A DNA stretch of 64,000 bases from Gallionella sp. (GCA_028710525.1 JAQTTY010000009.1:64053-128052); one strand, 5' to 3'. Positions 36,079-46,575 are shown, numbered from the stretch's first letter. The notes: generated by a model not told the origin, from the letters alone. A program made the numbers and translations.

Positions 36079-37548
36079 ATGGCCAAAACACTCGTCTATT
36101 CGTCGCATCACTTCAAACAACGACAAAGTATCATGCATTTATCCTGTCACTTTGTTTGCCAAATGCACCCAGCTGAAGACAACGACAAGCCAAGCACCAC
36201 ACCTGAAGCGGAAGGCATACAAGACATCCTGCACAAGGTCATCATCGCCCACCAGCAGGCGCTGGCCTTGTTACAGCAAACTGAGGCGGCCTACAGTCGC
36301 TTGGTTCCTCACCAACTGTTGAGTCTGATGCATGCCAAAAGTATCATCGACGTAAAACTTGGCGATCAAGTGGAACGCAAACTGACCATCATGTTTGCTG
36401 ACATACGCGATTTCACCTCTCTCTCCGAAACCATGACGCCAACGGAGAATTTCAATTTCATCAACTCTTATCTGAGTCAGATGGAACCTGTAATCAGCAG
36501 ACATCACGGCATCATCGACAAATATATAGGCGATGCCATCATGGCGCTTTTTGAAAAGAGTGCAGATGATGCGGTTGCGGGCGCGATTGCCATGTTGGAG
36601 CGTTTGAACTTCTATAACGCTGGGCGCAAGCGAGCTGGATATAAACCAATCCAAATAGGGATAGGGCTGAATACCGGCATGGTGATGATAGGGACCGTTG
36701 GCGGTGTCAATCGTATGGACAGTACTGTGATCGGTGATGCGGTCAATCTTACAGCACGTCTAGAAGAGGCTAATAAAACCTATAACACCAAGTTACTGAT
36801 CAGTCACAACACGCTGTATGACCTCAACGAACCCGAGCGATATATGTTGCGCTTCTTGGATCGGTTCCGTGTAAAGGGTAAATCACAGCCGCTCTCCATT
36901 TATGAAGTCTTCAACAATGATGCCGAGGAGATACGTCAGGCAAAACTCAAAAGCCTAGATCGATTCGAGCGGGCCGTAGCCTATTATCATCTCAAGTTAA
37001 TAGATCGTGCTCTGCCCTTGTTCCAGCAATGCATAGAGATTTACCCCCATGATCAACCAGCACAAATCTATCTAGAACGCTGCTATAACTACCAAGCGAC
37101 CAGCCACCATGCTGGTACAGGAGAGCTCGATCTTTTGGCGACTTGGCAGCCAACTTTCCAAACTGGCATAGCAACATTGGACGACGCCCATCAGGAACTG
37201 CTAAGACTAATCACCCAATATGCGACACGCATCAGGAATGATCAGGACTTTGAGTTCAGAGACATCTACAACTTTCTAAACGAATACACTTCAAGTCAGT
37301 TTCCCATGGAAGAGGCATTGATGCGTGAGCATCACTATCCTTTCCTTGAGAGTCACACTCGAGAACACCGGCATTTCGTCCAGTATTTACAAGCTCTGCA
37401 AACACGCATGAATGCGGGAGATGAAGACCCACGTTATATCGCGTACCGTACCGAATTACTTTTATTGGACTGGTTTTCATCGCATTCCATACGCGCCGAC
37501 CGACACTTTGCGCGCCACTTGCAGAGCCGATTAAGTGATTCGAGTTGA
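36079..37548 (+). CDS. Class III nucleotide cyclase fused to a C-terminal hemerythrin-like domain
   Basis: 489 aa from the first ATG. No clear ribosome site is seen, and M19 (36133) or M29 (36163) are alternatives. The cyclase domain (about 98-280) keeps both metal aspartates (D108 in MFADIRDF, D152 in KYIGDAIMALF), K148, and D214 in MDSTVIGDAVN, which favours adenylate over guanylate cyclase. A helical linker (about 285-340) precedes a bacteriohemerythrin-like domain (WQPTFQTGIATLDDAHQEL). Its ligand series is H371, Q407 (normally His in HFxxEE), E411, H426, H430, H469 and D474. One iron ligand is thus changed. The layout suggests cAMP output controlled by oxygen, NO or redox at a di-iron site. 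No membrane segment is visible, so it is soluble. Confidence 0.85.
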   Translation: MAKTLVYSSHHFKQRQSIMHLSCHFVCQMHPAEDNDKPSTTPEAEGIQDILHKVIIAHQQALALLQQTEAAYSRLVPHQLLSLMHAKSIIDVKLGDQVERKLTIMFADIRDFTSLSETMTPTENFNFINSYLSQMEPVISRHHGIIDKYIGDAIMALFEKSADDAVAGAIAMLERLNFYNAGRKRAGYKPIQIGIGLNTGMVMIGTVGGVNRMDSTVIGDAVNLTARLEEANKTYNTKLLISHNTLYDLNEPERYMLRFLDRFRVKGKSQPLSIYEVFNNDAEEIRQAKLKSLDRFERAVAYYHLKLIDRALPLFQQCIEIYPHDQPAQIYLERCYNYQATSHHAGTGELDLLATWQPTFQTGIATLDDAHQELLRLITQYATRIRNDQDFEFRDIYNFLNEYTSSQFPMEEALMREHHYPFLESHTREHRHFVQYLQALQTRMNAGDEDPRYIAYRTELLLLDWFSSHSIRADRHFARHLQSRLSDSS

Positions 37549-37590
37549 AAATATGCTTCCTTTAAGCGCCAGTATTCTTAATACATCTGG

Positions 37591-39084
37591 CTAAGAACGA
37601 TCATCTAATTCATCACTATCTGATTCGATCAGATTGACTGGCAACTGTTTGGAGGGCTTTACCCCCATCACTTTGAGCATCTCTGCTTGGCGGATGACGT
37701 TACCCCTACCCCGCGTAAATTTTCCATAGGCTTTGTCATAGACATCCTTAGCTTGATTGAGCCTATCTCCCAACTTATCCAAATCCTCTACAAAGCCGAC
37801 TAGCTTGTCATACAGTTCAGCTCCCCTACTCGCGATGTCTTGTGCGTTGCGGTTCTGTTGCTCCTGACGCCACAAATGGGCAACAGTACGCACCACGAAC
37901 AATAAGGTGCTGGGGCTGACCAGCAACACGTTCTTTTTCCATGCGTCCTGCCATAGCTCGCTGTCATGGGCAATCGCCAACATGAAAGCTGGTTCTATGG
38001 GGATGAACATCAGCACGAAATCCAGCGATTGCAAACCATATAGTTGCTGGTAGTTCTTGTCCGCCAACTCCTTGATATGCGCACGAACCGATTCCAGATG
38101 ACGGCGCAAAGCAGCATCGCGCTGTGCGTCGGTCTCGGCATTGGCATGATCCTCGTAGGCATTCAATGACACCTTGGCGTCGATGATGAGGTGGCGATCT
38201 TCGGGCAGATGCACCACCACGTCTGGCTGCGCGCGCGTGCCATCGGAGCGGGTATGACTCTCCTGTACATCGTACTCATGACCTTTACGCAAGCCAGAGG
38301 CTTCCAGCACGCGTTCGAGTATCAACTCGCCCCAGTTACCCTGAGTCTTGGTCTGCCCTTTGAGCGCGCTAGTGAGATTATGGGCGTCTTTAGAGAGTTG
38401 GTTATTCAACGCCATTAGCTGCTTCACTTGTTCCGCCAAGGCGGAACGATCCTTGCCTTCGTTGACGTAGACCTGCTGTACCTGCCCTTGAAACTCAGTT
38501 AGTTTGACTTTGAGCGGCTCCAGCAACTGGTTGAGATTGGTCTGATTCTGCTCGGTGAAACGCTTGCTCTTATCTTCCAATATCTCATTGGCTAGCGCCT
38601 TGAAGCGATTGGAGAGTTGCTCTTCGGCATTCTGCAGTAGCTGCAACTTCTCGGTGCTTTGAGAACGTTCCGATGACAGCAAAGAATCCAGCTCTGCCAC
38701 TCGATTGCTAAGCCGTTGTCGTTCGCCGTTGAGCTGTTCTCGAACTTGCGCCAATAGTTCCTTTTCTTGCTGCAAAGCAGTCAGTTGCTCAGCCAGACCG
38801 GTGGCGCGCTCTTGCAGCTGCGCCCTTTCGTCTCTTGCAGTATCAAGTTGGTCGCGCCAAGCTGAGGCTTGCTGCTGCAAGTTCGTATGTGCGAGATTTA
38901 CACGACTTGATTCTTCTTGAGTAGAGACCAAGCGCTCGTTAAGTCTCGCTAGTTCAATCTGATACTCGGACTGAGTCTGGCGCACGGCGGCGGACATGCG
39001 CACACGCTGCACCAACCAACTGACTACAGCACCGGGCAGCAGACCGATGAATAAGGCTATAAAAAGGTAAAGCGAGAGTTCCAT
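37591..39084 (-). CDS. rmuC: DNA recombination protein RmuC
   Basis: Membrane-anchored coiled-coil protein with a nuclease-like core, which limits DNA inversion/recombination events in E. coli. The start at ATG 39084 gives 497 aa beginning with a membrane helix (MELSLYLFIALFIGLLPGAV). The longer frame from 39150 reads through the typA terminator region and is rejected. A long coiled coil follows (about 30-185), then the RmuC core with GNWGELILERVLEASGLRKG and VVHLPEDRHLIIDAKVSL. The C-terminus is acidic (ESDSDELDD). Same strand as typA but separated by a terminator. Confidence 0.92.
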   Translation of the reverse strand: MELSLYLFIALFIGLLPGAVVSWLVQRVRMSAAVRQTQSEYQIELARLNERLVSTQEESSRVNLAHTNLQQQASAWRDQLDTARDERAQLQERATGLAEQLTALQQEKELLAQVREQLNGERQRLSNRVAELDSLLSSERSQSTEKLQLLQNAEEQLSNRFKALANEILEDKSKRFTEQNQTNLNQLLEPLKVKLTEFQGQVQQVYVNEGKDRSALAEQVKQLMALNNQLSKDAHNLTSALKGQTKTQGNWGELILERVLEASGLRKGHEYDVQESHTRSDGTRAQPDVVVHLPEDRHLIIDAKVSLNAYEDHANAETDAQRDAALRRHLESVRAHIKELADKNYQQLYGLQSLDFVLMFIPIEPAFMLAIAHDSELWQDAWKKNVLLVSPSTLLFVVRTVAHLWRQEQQNRNAQDIASRGAELYDKLVGFVEDLDKLGDRLNQAKDVYDKAYGKFTRGRGNVIRQAEMLKVMGVKPSKQLPVNLIESDSDELDDRS

Positions 39085-39130
39085 AGATATTCCCCAAATG
39101 CGAGCCACAGTATAAATGAGACAAGCAAAT

Positions 39131-39158
39131 AAAAAGGGATGCTTGCGCATCCCTTTTT
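39131..39158 (-). terminator. Terminator of typA
   Basis: Perfect repeat AAAAAGGGATGC/GCATCCCTTTTT around TTGC, 22 bp past the typA stop. It is symmetric and has T-runs on both strands. Confidence 0.88.
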
Positions 39159-39179
39159 CACTTCAAGCCAGCAACTTAA

Positions 39180-40991
39180 TTAGCCGCGAACTTGACGCTT
39201 ACGCTCGTTCTCAGTCAGGTAACGTTTACGCACGCGGATAGACAATGGAGTGATTTCGACTAACTCGTCGTCATCGATGAATTCGACTGCAGATTCCAGC
39301 GTCAGGCGAACTGGAGGAGTCAAACGCACCGCTTCATCCGTACCAGAAGAGCGCACGTTGGTCAGCTGCTTACCCTTGATCGGGTTAACGATCAGATCGT
39401 TATCACGGCTATGGATACCAATGATCATACCTTCGTACAATTTATCACCAGGAACAACAATCATGCGACCGCGATCTTCCAACTTCCACAAGGCATAAGC
39501 TACTGCATCACCTTGTTCAGATGAGATCAACACACCGTTACGACGACCAGGCATGTCGGCTTTAACTGGTGCATAGTCATCGAACACGTGCGCCATGATG
39601 CCGGTGCCGCGTGTCAATGTCATGAACTCAGACTGGAAGCCGATCAGACCACGTGCAGGAATACGGTATTCCAGACGCACACGACCATGACCATCCGGCT
39701 GCATATCTTGCAAATCGCCACGACGACGACCCAGTTCTTCCATCACCGCACCTTGGTTTGCATCTTCGACGTCCACGGTCAAGACTTCGAACGGTTCGCA
39801 CTTCTCACCGTTGATCTCGCGGTACACAACACGTGGCTTACCCACGCCCATCTCGAAACCTTCACGGCGCATATTTTCCAACAAAATGGTCAGATGCAAC
39901 TCACCACGACCAGCTAACAGGAACACGTCGGTGTTGTCTGTCTCTTCAACGCGCAAAGCCACGTTGACCAACAATTCTTTAGTCAAACGATCGCGAATCT
40001 GGCGGCTGGTGATGAATTTACCTTCCTGACCGCACAGTGGTGAGGTATTTACCATCAGGTTCATGGTCAGAGTTGGCTCATCGACCTTAGGCATAGGCAG
40101 CGCTTCTGGCTTGTTAACGTCGGCGATAGTTACACCGATACCAATCTCTTCGATACCGTTGATCAACACGATGTCACCGGCTTTCGCTTCGTCCATCAAA
40201 TAACGGTCCACACCTTGGAAACCCAAGACTTGGTTGATACGACCTTTCTTGGCAGCCTTATCACCATTCATCACCATCACGTCTTGACCTGGCTTGATAC
40301 GACCACGCAACACACGACCCACACCGATACGACCAACAAAGCTGGAGTACTCGAGCGCGGAGATCTGCAATTGCAAAGGTTCATCTATCGCCGCAGCGGA
40401 AGGAGCTGGAACACTCTTCAATACAGTGTCAAACAAGGGACGCATATCAGGGCTAGGCTTGGCCAGATCCAATGTTGCGTAACCGTTCAATGCTGAAGCA
40501 TAAACGACAGGGAAATCCAACTGTTCTTCAGTCGCGCCCAATTTGTCGAACAAGTCGAAAGTCTGATCGATCACCCAGTCGCAACGAGCGCCAGGACGAT
40601 CTACTTTATTGATGACGACGATAGGACGCAGACCTAAAGCTAGTGCCTTCTTGGTCACGAAGCGCGTCTGAGGCATAGGGCCTTCAACCGCATCTACCAG
40701 CAGCAACACGCCGTCTACCATACCCAGCACGCGCTCTACTTCACCGCCGAAGTCGGCGTGGCCTGGTGTGTCGACGATGTTGATGTGCACGCCTTCGTAG
40801 TTCACTGCGCAGTTCTTCGCCAAAATGGTGATACCACGTTCCTTTTCCAGATCGTTGTTGTCCATCACGCGTTCAGCAACGTGTTGGTGAGCGGAGAATG
40901 AGCCGGCTTGAGTAAGCAGCTTATCAACCATGGTGGTCTTACCATGGTCAACGTGGGCAATGATGGCGATATTTCTGAGTGCGCGGGACAT
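39180..40991 (-). CDS. typA: Translational GTPase TypA/BipA
   Basis: A ribosome-associated EF-G-like GTPase needed for stress and cold growth and late 50S assembly. 603 aa, standard. G1 [10 protein letters not shown]2 region ERGITI, G3 [11 protein letters not shown] and G4 NKVDRPGA are visible, followed by the domain III/V regions and the TypA-specific C-terminus ([16 protein letters not shown]). It is transcribed alone, with a terminator after it. Confidence 0.98.
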   Translation of the reverse strand: MSRALRNIAIIAHVDHGKTTMVDKLLTQAGSFSAHQHVAERVMDNNDLEKERGITILAKNCAVNYEGVHINIVDTPGHADFGGEVERVLGMVDGVLLLVDAVEGPMPQTRFVTKKALALGLRPIVVINKVDRPGARCDWVIDQTFDLFDKLGATEEQLDFPVVYASALNGYATLDLAKPSPDMRPLFDTVLKSVPAPSAAAIDEPLQLQISALEYSSFVGRIGVGRVLRGRIKPGQDVMVMNGDKAAKKGRINQVLGFQGVDRYLMDEAKAGDIVLINGIEEIGIGVTIADVNKPEALPMPKVDEPTLTMNLMVNTSPLCGQEGKFITSRQIRDRLTKELLVNVALRVEETDNTDVFLLAGRGELHLTILLENMRREGFEMGVGKPRVVYREINGEKCEPFEVLTVDVEDANQGAVMEELGRRRGDLQDMQPDGHGRVRLEYRIPARGLIGFQSEFMTLTRGTGIMAHVFDDYAPVKADMPGRRNGVLISSEQGDAVAYALWKLEDRGRMIVVPGDKLYEGMIIGIHSRDNDLIVNPIKGKQLTNVRSSGTDEAVRLTPPVRLTLESAVEFIDDDELVEITPLSIRVRKRYLTENERKRQVRG

Positions 40992-41114
40992 GAATGCAGC
41001 CTTGCTAGATTAAAGGGCGCGCATTCTAACACAGGCGAGCCGACTATCCCGATAAAACTGAATATGGGCTAGCAAAGCGCTAAGCCTAGTAAAAGCAGAG
41101 AGTTACCTACTGCT

Positions 41115-41134
41115 TTTGGGTAACCCCAAAAGGG
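41115..41134. terminator. Hairpin downstream of the methyltransferase gene
   Basis: Perfect 8-bp stem CTTTTGGG/CCCAAAAG around TAAC, just past the stop at 41138. No T-run follows, so it may stabilise the 3' end rather than terminate. Confidence 0.45.
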
Positions 41135-41137
41135 GGT

Positions 41138-41992
41138 TCAGTATATAAAACGCGGCTTCAGATCGAGCAGGTTAAGCTCAGTCAAAATCTGCTCCAAACG
41201 CTGTTGGGCATTCTTGCGTGGCGCCCCGCTACGCTTGGCGATGATGAGTTCATTCTTCATCGAATGTTCCCAGCCTATCAACTCAGTAACCGTCACTTGG
41301 TAACCATGCGATTCCAGTAATAGGCAGCGCAACACATTGGTGATTTGACTACCAAATTCACGGGTATGGATAGGATGACGCCATATCTCAGACAGAGCCG
41401 TTATCCCGAAAGACTGATTCTTATGCTTATTCAAAACTGAAGCTACCTCCGCCTGGCAACATGGCACTAATACGATGAACTTTGCTTTTTTCTGCAATGC
41501 GAACTTGATCGCATCATCGGTAGCGGTGTTACAGGCATGCAAAGCCGTGACCACATCAATCATGGCTGGCAGTTGCGGCGTATCGATAGACTCTTCCACC
41601 GACACATTCAGAAAGGACATGCGCGGAAATGCAAGTTTATTGGCGAGTGCCTGTGACTTTTCGACCAATTCGCTACGTGTCTCTATGCCGTAAATATGTC
41701 CAACTTCTCGCGCTTTAAAAAATAGGTCATAGAGGATAAAACCTAGGTAAGACTTCCCCGCACCATGATCGACTAGCGTTAACTCAGGCTGCTTAGCCAA
41801 TACTTCTGCAAGCAAAGGCTCGATGAATCTGAACAAGTGGTACACCTGTTTGAGCTTGCGACGGCTGTCCTGATTGAGCTTGCCGTCCCGAGTCAAAATA
41901 TGTAGCTCTTTGAGTAGTTCCGTTGACTGATTGGGATTGATATCGGGTATGGCTGTCATAGCGTAAGGTAAGCGTGCTTTAAAGAATGACAT
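41138..41992 (-). CDS. SAM-dependent methyltransferase of unknown target
   Basis: 284 aa. The SAM-binding segment is LTLVDHGAGKSYLGFILYDL (about 74-93), with GIETRSELV as the acidic loop and VTALHACNTATDDAI and LVPCCQAEV further on. The CNTATD and PCCQ motifs match the Methyltransf_32/GSTCD-like family, whose members are poorly characterised and sometimes linked to RNA or protein methylation. The basic N- and C-termini could bind nucleic acid. It is a single gene without useful neighbours. Confidence 0.75.
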   Translation of the reverse strand: MSFFKARLPYAMTAIPDINPNQSTELLKELHILTRDGKLNQDSRRKLKQVYHLFRFIEPLLAEVLAKQPELTLVDHGAGKSYLGFILYDLFFKAREVGHIYGIETRSELVEKSQALANKLAFPRMSFLNVSVEESIDTPQLPAMIDVVTALHACNTATDDAIKFALQKKAKFIVLVPCCQAEVASVLNKHKNQSFGITALSEIWRHPIHTREFGSQITNVLRCLLLESHGYQVTVTELIGWEHSMKNELIIAKRSGAPRKNAQQRLEQILTELNLLDLKPRFIY

Positions 41993-42137
41993 TCTACCTT
42001 CAGCTATCGCTACTACTAAGACGGAAGGTGTTTAAATGATTTATATAGGCCTTTTTACCTAGTTATTCAGACTACAGACAATAGGGTTTTAGTACTGTAA
42101 TCTTAAATGAAAGCAAGCTCGCAAAGACGGAGTAGTG

Positions 42138-44204
42138 ATGCATCTGGGAAGCATAATCTTATTGATCTCTTTGTTAGTATCAACGCCTACGGTCGCGGCA
42201 GAGTCCATCGTCAGCGAACTTGACTATTACCAAGAACTCCCTGTTGTTTTGAGTGCTTCACGCTTATCGCAACCCTTGTCAGAAGCACCCAATGCAATGA
42301 CTGTGATAGACCGCAAAATGATTACCTCATCCGGTTTCCGCAACATCGCCGACCTATTTAAGTTAGTGCCCGGCATTTACGTCAGTTACTACAAAGGTAG
42401 CCAGCCCTTTGTCTCCTATCATGGTTCGACCGACCAATATGCACGACGCATGCAAGTCATGATAGATGGGCGCAGCGTCTATATGCCACCCTTGAGCGCC
42501 GTCGACTGGGCCTTTTTGCCTATCACCATAGAGGATATCGAGCGCATAGAGGTGATACGCGGCCCAGCTGCCGCCTCACATGGTGCCAACTCAACTCAAG
42601 GTGTGATCAGCATTACCACACGCGATGCCGGTGCGATACACGGCGGTGAACTTTCTGTCACGCGAGGCACAAAGGGCATCAACGATATGGCGGTGCGTTT
42701 TGGTGGAGGCTCTGAGTATATGGATTACCGTATGACGATAGCCTATAGCGCCGATAACGGCTATGACAACATTATCAACATGCCTAACAATCTGCCCTAT
42801 CTGCCCTCCCTGCTAAACAACAACAACGACAGCAACCAAGTGCGTCTGATGAACTACCGAGCCGACTATCACCCCGACGACGCAAATAGTTACAACATTC
42901 AAATCGGCTACAACCACGATGTACAGGGTGTGGGTTTCACCGACAAGAACCCCAGTGCCCTCATTCCCCTAAGTACCAATGGCAACACCCCGCACGACCT
43001 GTTTGCCAATAATGGTTTCGCGCAGCTTGACTGGACGCACCAGTTGCAGAATGACTCTGAGCTAGTCGTACGTTACTTCCATGAACGTAACGAACAACAT
43101 GAATCCTTTCCGGTCTATCTGGGCGGCACTTTCTTCGCCACACCCGTAGTGCAATCACTGCAAACCAGTCGAGACGAGCTTGAGTTGCAGCACACCCTTG
43201 CATTGGCTAATGCTAACCGCCTCGTATATGGAGCGGCTTATCGCGTGGATGAGGTGAATGGCAATGGATACATTCCAGCCCTGAACACGGTCTATTCATC
43301 TGTAATCAGTAAGAGTAAATATCGGGTGTTTGCACATGATGAGTGGCGGTTAAATGATGAGCTGTTGCTCAACACTGGGGGAATGTTTGAGAAAAGCAGT
43401 TTGGGCCAAGAGAATTTCTCGCCGAGGGCTGCTCTCAACTACCACCTCACTCAGCAACATACCTTGCGCATCGGTGCATCTGTCGCCTATCGCACACCTG
43501 CACTAGCCGAGAGCAACTTCCCCGCCTTGCAACCCGGTGCTTTATTCATTGTCAGCCCAACAATCACCTCACCAGGACTGGTGCCTGAACGTATGGTGTC
43601 GCGCGAGATTGGCTATTTGGGAGAATTTCCCGAGACCGGAACGTCACTGGACCTGCGTGTCTTCAACGATCATGTAAGCCGCGCGATCTATTTTGATAAG
43701 GCCTTTACTGGTACTTTCGTGAACGGCATGGCTGCTGTCTATCATGGCGTAGAAGCAACCTTCAAACAGAGCTACCACGACAATATCGAACTGACGGCCA
43801 ACTTTGCACACGAAGTTGCCAGTAGCAATGGCCCCGCTCTTAGGGCAGCTGGGCAAACTTCGATGGCGTCAGTCACACCCAGCAACAACGACCTACTGAG
43901 TGCCAGCGTACCGCGTAATAGCGCCAGTCTGCTTTATTCGCACACGCTAAACGAAGGTTGGAGTTACAGCGCTTCATACTATTTTCAAAGCGAATTACAA
44001 CCCTATGACCGCGGTTTAGTCGACAGACAACCTACTCAACACCGCACCGATATGCGTGTCGCTAAATCTTTCTCAGCAAGGCGTTCTTTGAACGGTGAAG
44101 TCGCTCTGGTGGTACAGAATTTGTTCAACCAAGGTTATAGCGAATATATCGTCAACAATGTATTCAACCGCAGAGCTTATGTGACCCTGAGGTTAGACTG
44201 GTGA
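42138..44204 (+). CDS. TonB-dependent outer-membrane receptor
   Basis: Energy-dependent uptake of a ligand across the outer membrane. 688 aa from ATG 42138 (GGAG 5 nt upstream; a GTG three bases earlier is too close to it). A signal peptide (MHLGSIILLISLLVSTPTVAA) precedes a plug domain (VVLSASRLSQPLSEAPNAMT, then IERIEVIRGPAAASHGANST) and a beta-barrel ending YVTLRLDW with the terminal aromatic. The plug sequence is of the vitamin B12/colicin type. The gene overlaps the binding-protein gene by 4 bp, which is in turn coupled to a diguanylate cyclase. The ligand is unknown, and no heme or siderophore genes are nearby. Confidence 0.88.
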   Translation: MHLGSIILLISLLVSTPTVAAESIVSELDYYQELPVVLSASRLSQPLSEAPNAMTVIDRKMITSSGFRNIADLFKLVPGIYVSYYKGSQPFVSYHGSTDQYARRMQVMIDGRSVYMPPLSAVDWAFLPITIEDIERIEVIRGPAAASHGANSTQGVISITTRDAGAIHGGELSVTRGTKGINDMAVRFGGGSEYMDYRMTIAYSADNGYDNIINMPNNLPYLPSLLNNNNDSNQVRLMNYRADYHPDDANSYNIQIGYNHDVQGVGFTDKNPSALIPLSTNGNTPHDLFANNGFAQLDWTHQLQNDSELVVRYFHERNEQHESFPVYLGGTFFATPVVQSLQTSRDELELQHTLALANANRLVYGAAYRVDEVNGNGYIPALNTVYSSVISKSKYRVFAHDEWRLNDELLLNTGGMFEKSSLGQENFSPRAALNYHLTQQHTLRIGASVAYRTPALAESNFPALQPGALFIVSPTITSPGLVPERMVSREIGYLGEFPETGTSLDLRVFNDHVSRAIYFDKAFTGTFVNGMAAVYHGVEATFKQSYHDNIELTANFAHEVASSNGPALRAAGQTSMASVTPSNNDLLSASVPRNSASLLYSHTLNEGWSYSASYYFQSELQPYDRGLVDRQPTQHRTDMRVAKSFSARRSLNGEVALVVQNLFNQGYSEYIVNNVFNRRAYVTLRLDW

Positions 44205-45148
44205 GTATAAGCGCCTTTTCACGTCTGAACATTCTTCATGTCTGCTTAAGGTGGGCACTGGCGATACTACTTTCTTGCGTGGCGATCAGCACTCAAGCTG
44301 CTACCGAATTCAAAGTGACGTTAGTCCTCAGCGACGACAATCCTATCTACCAGCGCTTCGCGAAAACCTACCAGGATAATCTCCCCACCACCCATAAATT
44401 GACCGTCATTTTCGGTGCCGATAGCTACCTAGCTGGTGCACAGACTGCAGATCTTGTTGTTACTGTTGGCAGCAAAGCTGCCAGTACCTTGGTCGGTAGA
44501 ACTAGCAAACCCATGTTGTTGACCATGCTACCTAGCAACCTATATCCGGAACTTGCCAGCCGACGCACTGTACCTAGCCAACTTTCTGCACTTTATGTAG
44601 ACCAGCCATGGAGTCGCCATATCGAATTGCTGTTCGCCGCCTTACCGCAGACACGAAAAATTGGAATATTGAATTCATCCGACTCCGGAATTGAGCCTGC
44701 AGAGTTACGTCAATTGGTCGCACGACATGGCGCCAAACTAATTGAAAATTTCGTGCCCGATTCCGAGAGTCTCTTCCATGCGCTCGAAGATACACTGAAC
44801 CACAGCGAGGTGTTGTTGGCCACCCCAGATAACTTGATCTATAGCAGCAGCAACATCCGCAACATACTGATGACCAGCTACAGGCATCAAGTACCTTTAA
44901 TCGGACTATCCAAGGGCTATGTCAATGCGGGTGCACTTTGCGCGGTGTATTCCAGCCCAGAAGCCTTGGCTAGACAAGCCGGTGCTATGACATTGGCATA
45001 TGCGCAAGGCAAGCACCTGCCGCCAGCACAATTCCCCATCGAGTTTGAAGTCGCGACTAATATCGAAGTGGCGCGTACGCTGGGCATCAAACTCAAGACT
45101 GTTGAGCAGTTACACCAGCAATTGCAGCGTGCGGAAGGTGGACAGTGA
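44201..45148 (+). CDS. Periplasmic substrate-binding protein without an ABC transporter
   Basis: 315 aa, starting at a GTG (44201) inside the receptor stop. A signal-like helix (LRWALAILLSCVAISTQAA, cleavage about 34) leads to a two-lobed periplasmic-binding fold of the uncharacterised ABC substrate-binding type: DLVVTVGSKAASTLVG, RKIGILNSSDSG, then SRHQVPLIGLSKGYVNAGAL-like lobe II and YAQGKHLPPAQFPIEFE. There is no permease or ATPase gene beside it. The 4-bp overlap with the diguanylate cyclase gene suggests it delivers a ligand signal to that protein's periplasmic domain. That role is inferred. Confidence 0.8.
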   Translation: MSISAFSRLNILHVCLRWALAILLSCVAISTQAATEFKVTLVLSDDNPIYQRFAKTYQDNLPTTHKLTVIFGADSYLAGAQTADLVVTVGSKAASTLVGRTSKPMLLTMLPSNLYPELASRRTVPSQLSALYVDQPWSRHIELLFAALPQTRKIGILNSSDSGIEPAELRQLVARHGAKLIENFVPDSESLFHALEDTLNHSEVLLATPDNLIYSSSNIRNILMTSYRHQVPLIGLSKGYVNAGALCAVYSSPEALARQAGAMTLAYAQGKHLPPAQFPIEFEVATNIEVARTLGIKLKTVEQLHQQLQRAEGGQ

Positions 45149-46575
45149 TGCTGAGTAGAAAATATAGCATACGTAAACATATTGCCTGGCTGACCTTGAC
45201 GCCACTATTAGTCATGGTCATTACGCTGGAGAGTTTTTTCCTCAGCGACAGAACTGACAGCCTGAGTCAGGACCTCATCACACGTGGTCGTCTGATCGGC
45301 AGCCAATTGGCTGCAAGCAGTGAATATGGCGTGTTTTCAAATAACCACACCTTCCTTAATAACATCGCTGAAAGCGCCATGCAGCAAGCCGATGTGCGTG
45401 CGGTTATCATCCTAGATGATACTCATATCATGGCGGCAGTCGGTTCCATGCCCCAAGTCTTGGCCGCCACGTCTCAAATGGCGAGCCGCAAAGTCTCGTA
45501 TAAAGACACGTGGCCAGAGAAACTCTCCCCCAAGCCGTTGCTGGCCTTGATCAATAAAGACGCACCCCTCTTAGATCAAGGCGAAACCGTGCTGCTATAC
45601 CAACCCATCATGTCGACGCAAATCGCATTAAGCGATATCGAGACGACCGAAACAGCGCGGCAGCTTGGTGCGGTCATCATAGAGATGAGTTGGAAGAACA
45701 CGCGGCTTATGCAATCGCGGATGCTATGGCTGACCATCACTGCGACGTTCGTCTTTCTACTGTTGACGCTGTACATCATCTATTTAGCTAGCCGCCGCAT
45801 CATAGAACCAATCAGCCAGCTAAATATGGCGATACAGGCCATCGGTGCGGGGAATCTAGACACACGAGTCTCCGTACCGAGCTGCATCAACGAACTGTGC
45901 AATCTCAGTAACGGCATCAATCAGATGACAGCCGATCTACAGTATGAACGCAGCCTACTGCAGCTTCGGATCGACGAGGCGACTATACAGCTGCGCACTC
46001 TCGCCTTTTACGACACTCTGACTCAGTTACCCAACCGCCGTCTACTCAATGACAGACTGGCACACGCGCTGGCAACCAGCAAACGCAGCGGAAAATATGG
46101 TGCTTTGATGTTCTTAGATCTGGATAACTTCAAGCCAGTCAACGACCAATACGGCCATGCCGCTGGTGATTTATTATTGATAGAAGCGGCACAACGTATC
46201 AGTAGCTGTCTGCGCGAGATGGACACAGTGGCGCGTTTTGGCGGTGACGAGTTTGTGGTGATGTTGGGTGAGCTGGACACCAAGGTTGAAGAGTCAGTGC
46301 GACTCGCCTATTTGGTCGCGGAGAAGATACGCAACAGCCTTGGGCAGACCTATCACCTGACGATACAACAGGAAGGCCAGCCTGAACGCACCATCACCCA
46401 CCGCTGCTCATCCAGCATAGGGGTGACCATGTTCCTTGATCATCATGCCAACCAAGATGAGATCATGACGAGTGCGGATGCCGCGATGTATCAAGCCAAA
46501 CAATCAGGACGTGACCGCATCAATTTCTATAACGCCGAAACTAAACGCGTTCTATCCACTGACGATCAGCCGTAG
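45145..46575 (+). CDS. Membrane diguanylate cyclase with periplasmic sensor and HAMP
   Basis: Makes cyclic di-GMP. 476 aa: membrane helix 1 (about 13-33), a periplasmic CHASE8-like domain (about 35-190, with SQLAASSEYGVFSNN), membrane helix 2 (about 193-215), HAMP (IIEPISQLNMAIQAIGAGNL), a short coiled coil and GGDEF (FGGDEF, residues 365-369). The inhibitory I-site RxxD (R356-D359) is present five residues before it, so product feedback is expected. The active-site residues are intact. It is the last gene of the receptor/binding-protein unit and its stop overlaps the convergent SemiSWEET gene by 10 bp. Confidence 0.92.
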   Translation: MMLSRKYSIRKHIAWLTLTPLLVMVITLESFFLSDRTDSLSQDLITRGRLIGSQLAASSEYGVFSNNHTFLNNIAESAMQQADVRAVIILDDTHIMAAVGSMPQVLAATSQMASRKVSYKDTWPEKLSPKPLLALINKDAPLLDQGETVLLYQPIMSTQIALSDIETTETARQLGAVIIEMSWKNTRLMQSRMLWLTITATFVFLLLTLYIIYLASRRIIEPISQLNMAIQAIGAGNLDTRVSVPSCINELCNLSNGINQMTADLQYERSLLQLRIDEATIQLRTLAFYDTLTQLPNRRLLNDRLAHALATSKRSGKYGALMFLDLDNFKPVNDQYGHAAGDLLLIEAAQRISSCLREMDTVARFGGDEFVVMLGELDTKVEESVRLAYLVAEKIRNSLGQTYHLTIQQEGQPERTITHRCSSSIGVTMFLDHHANQDEIMTSADAAMYQAKQSGRDRINFYNAETKRVLSTDDQP

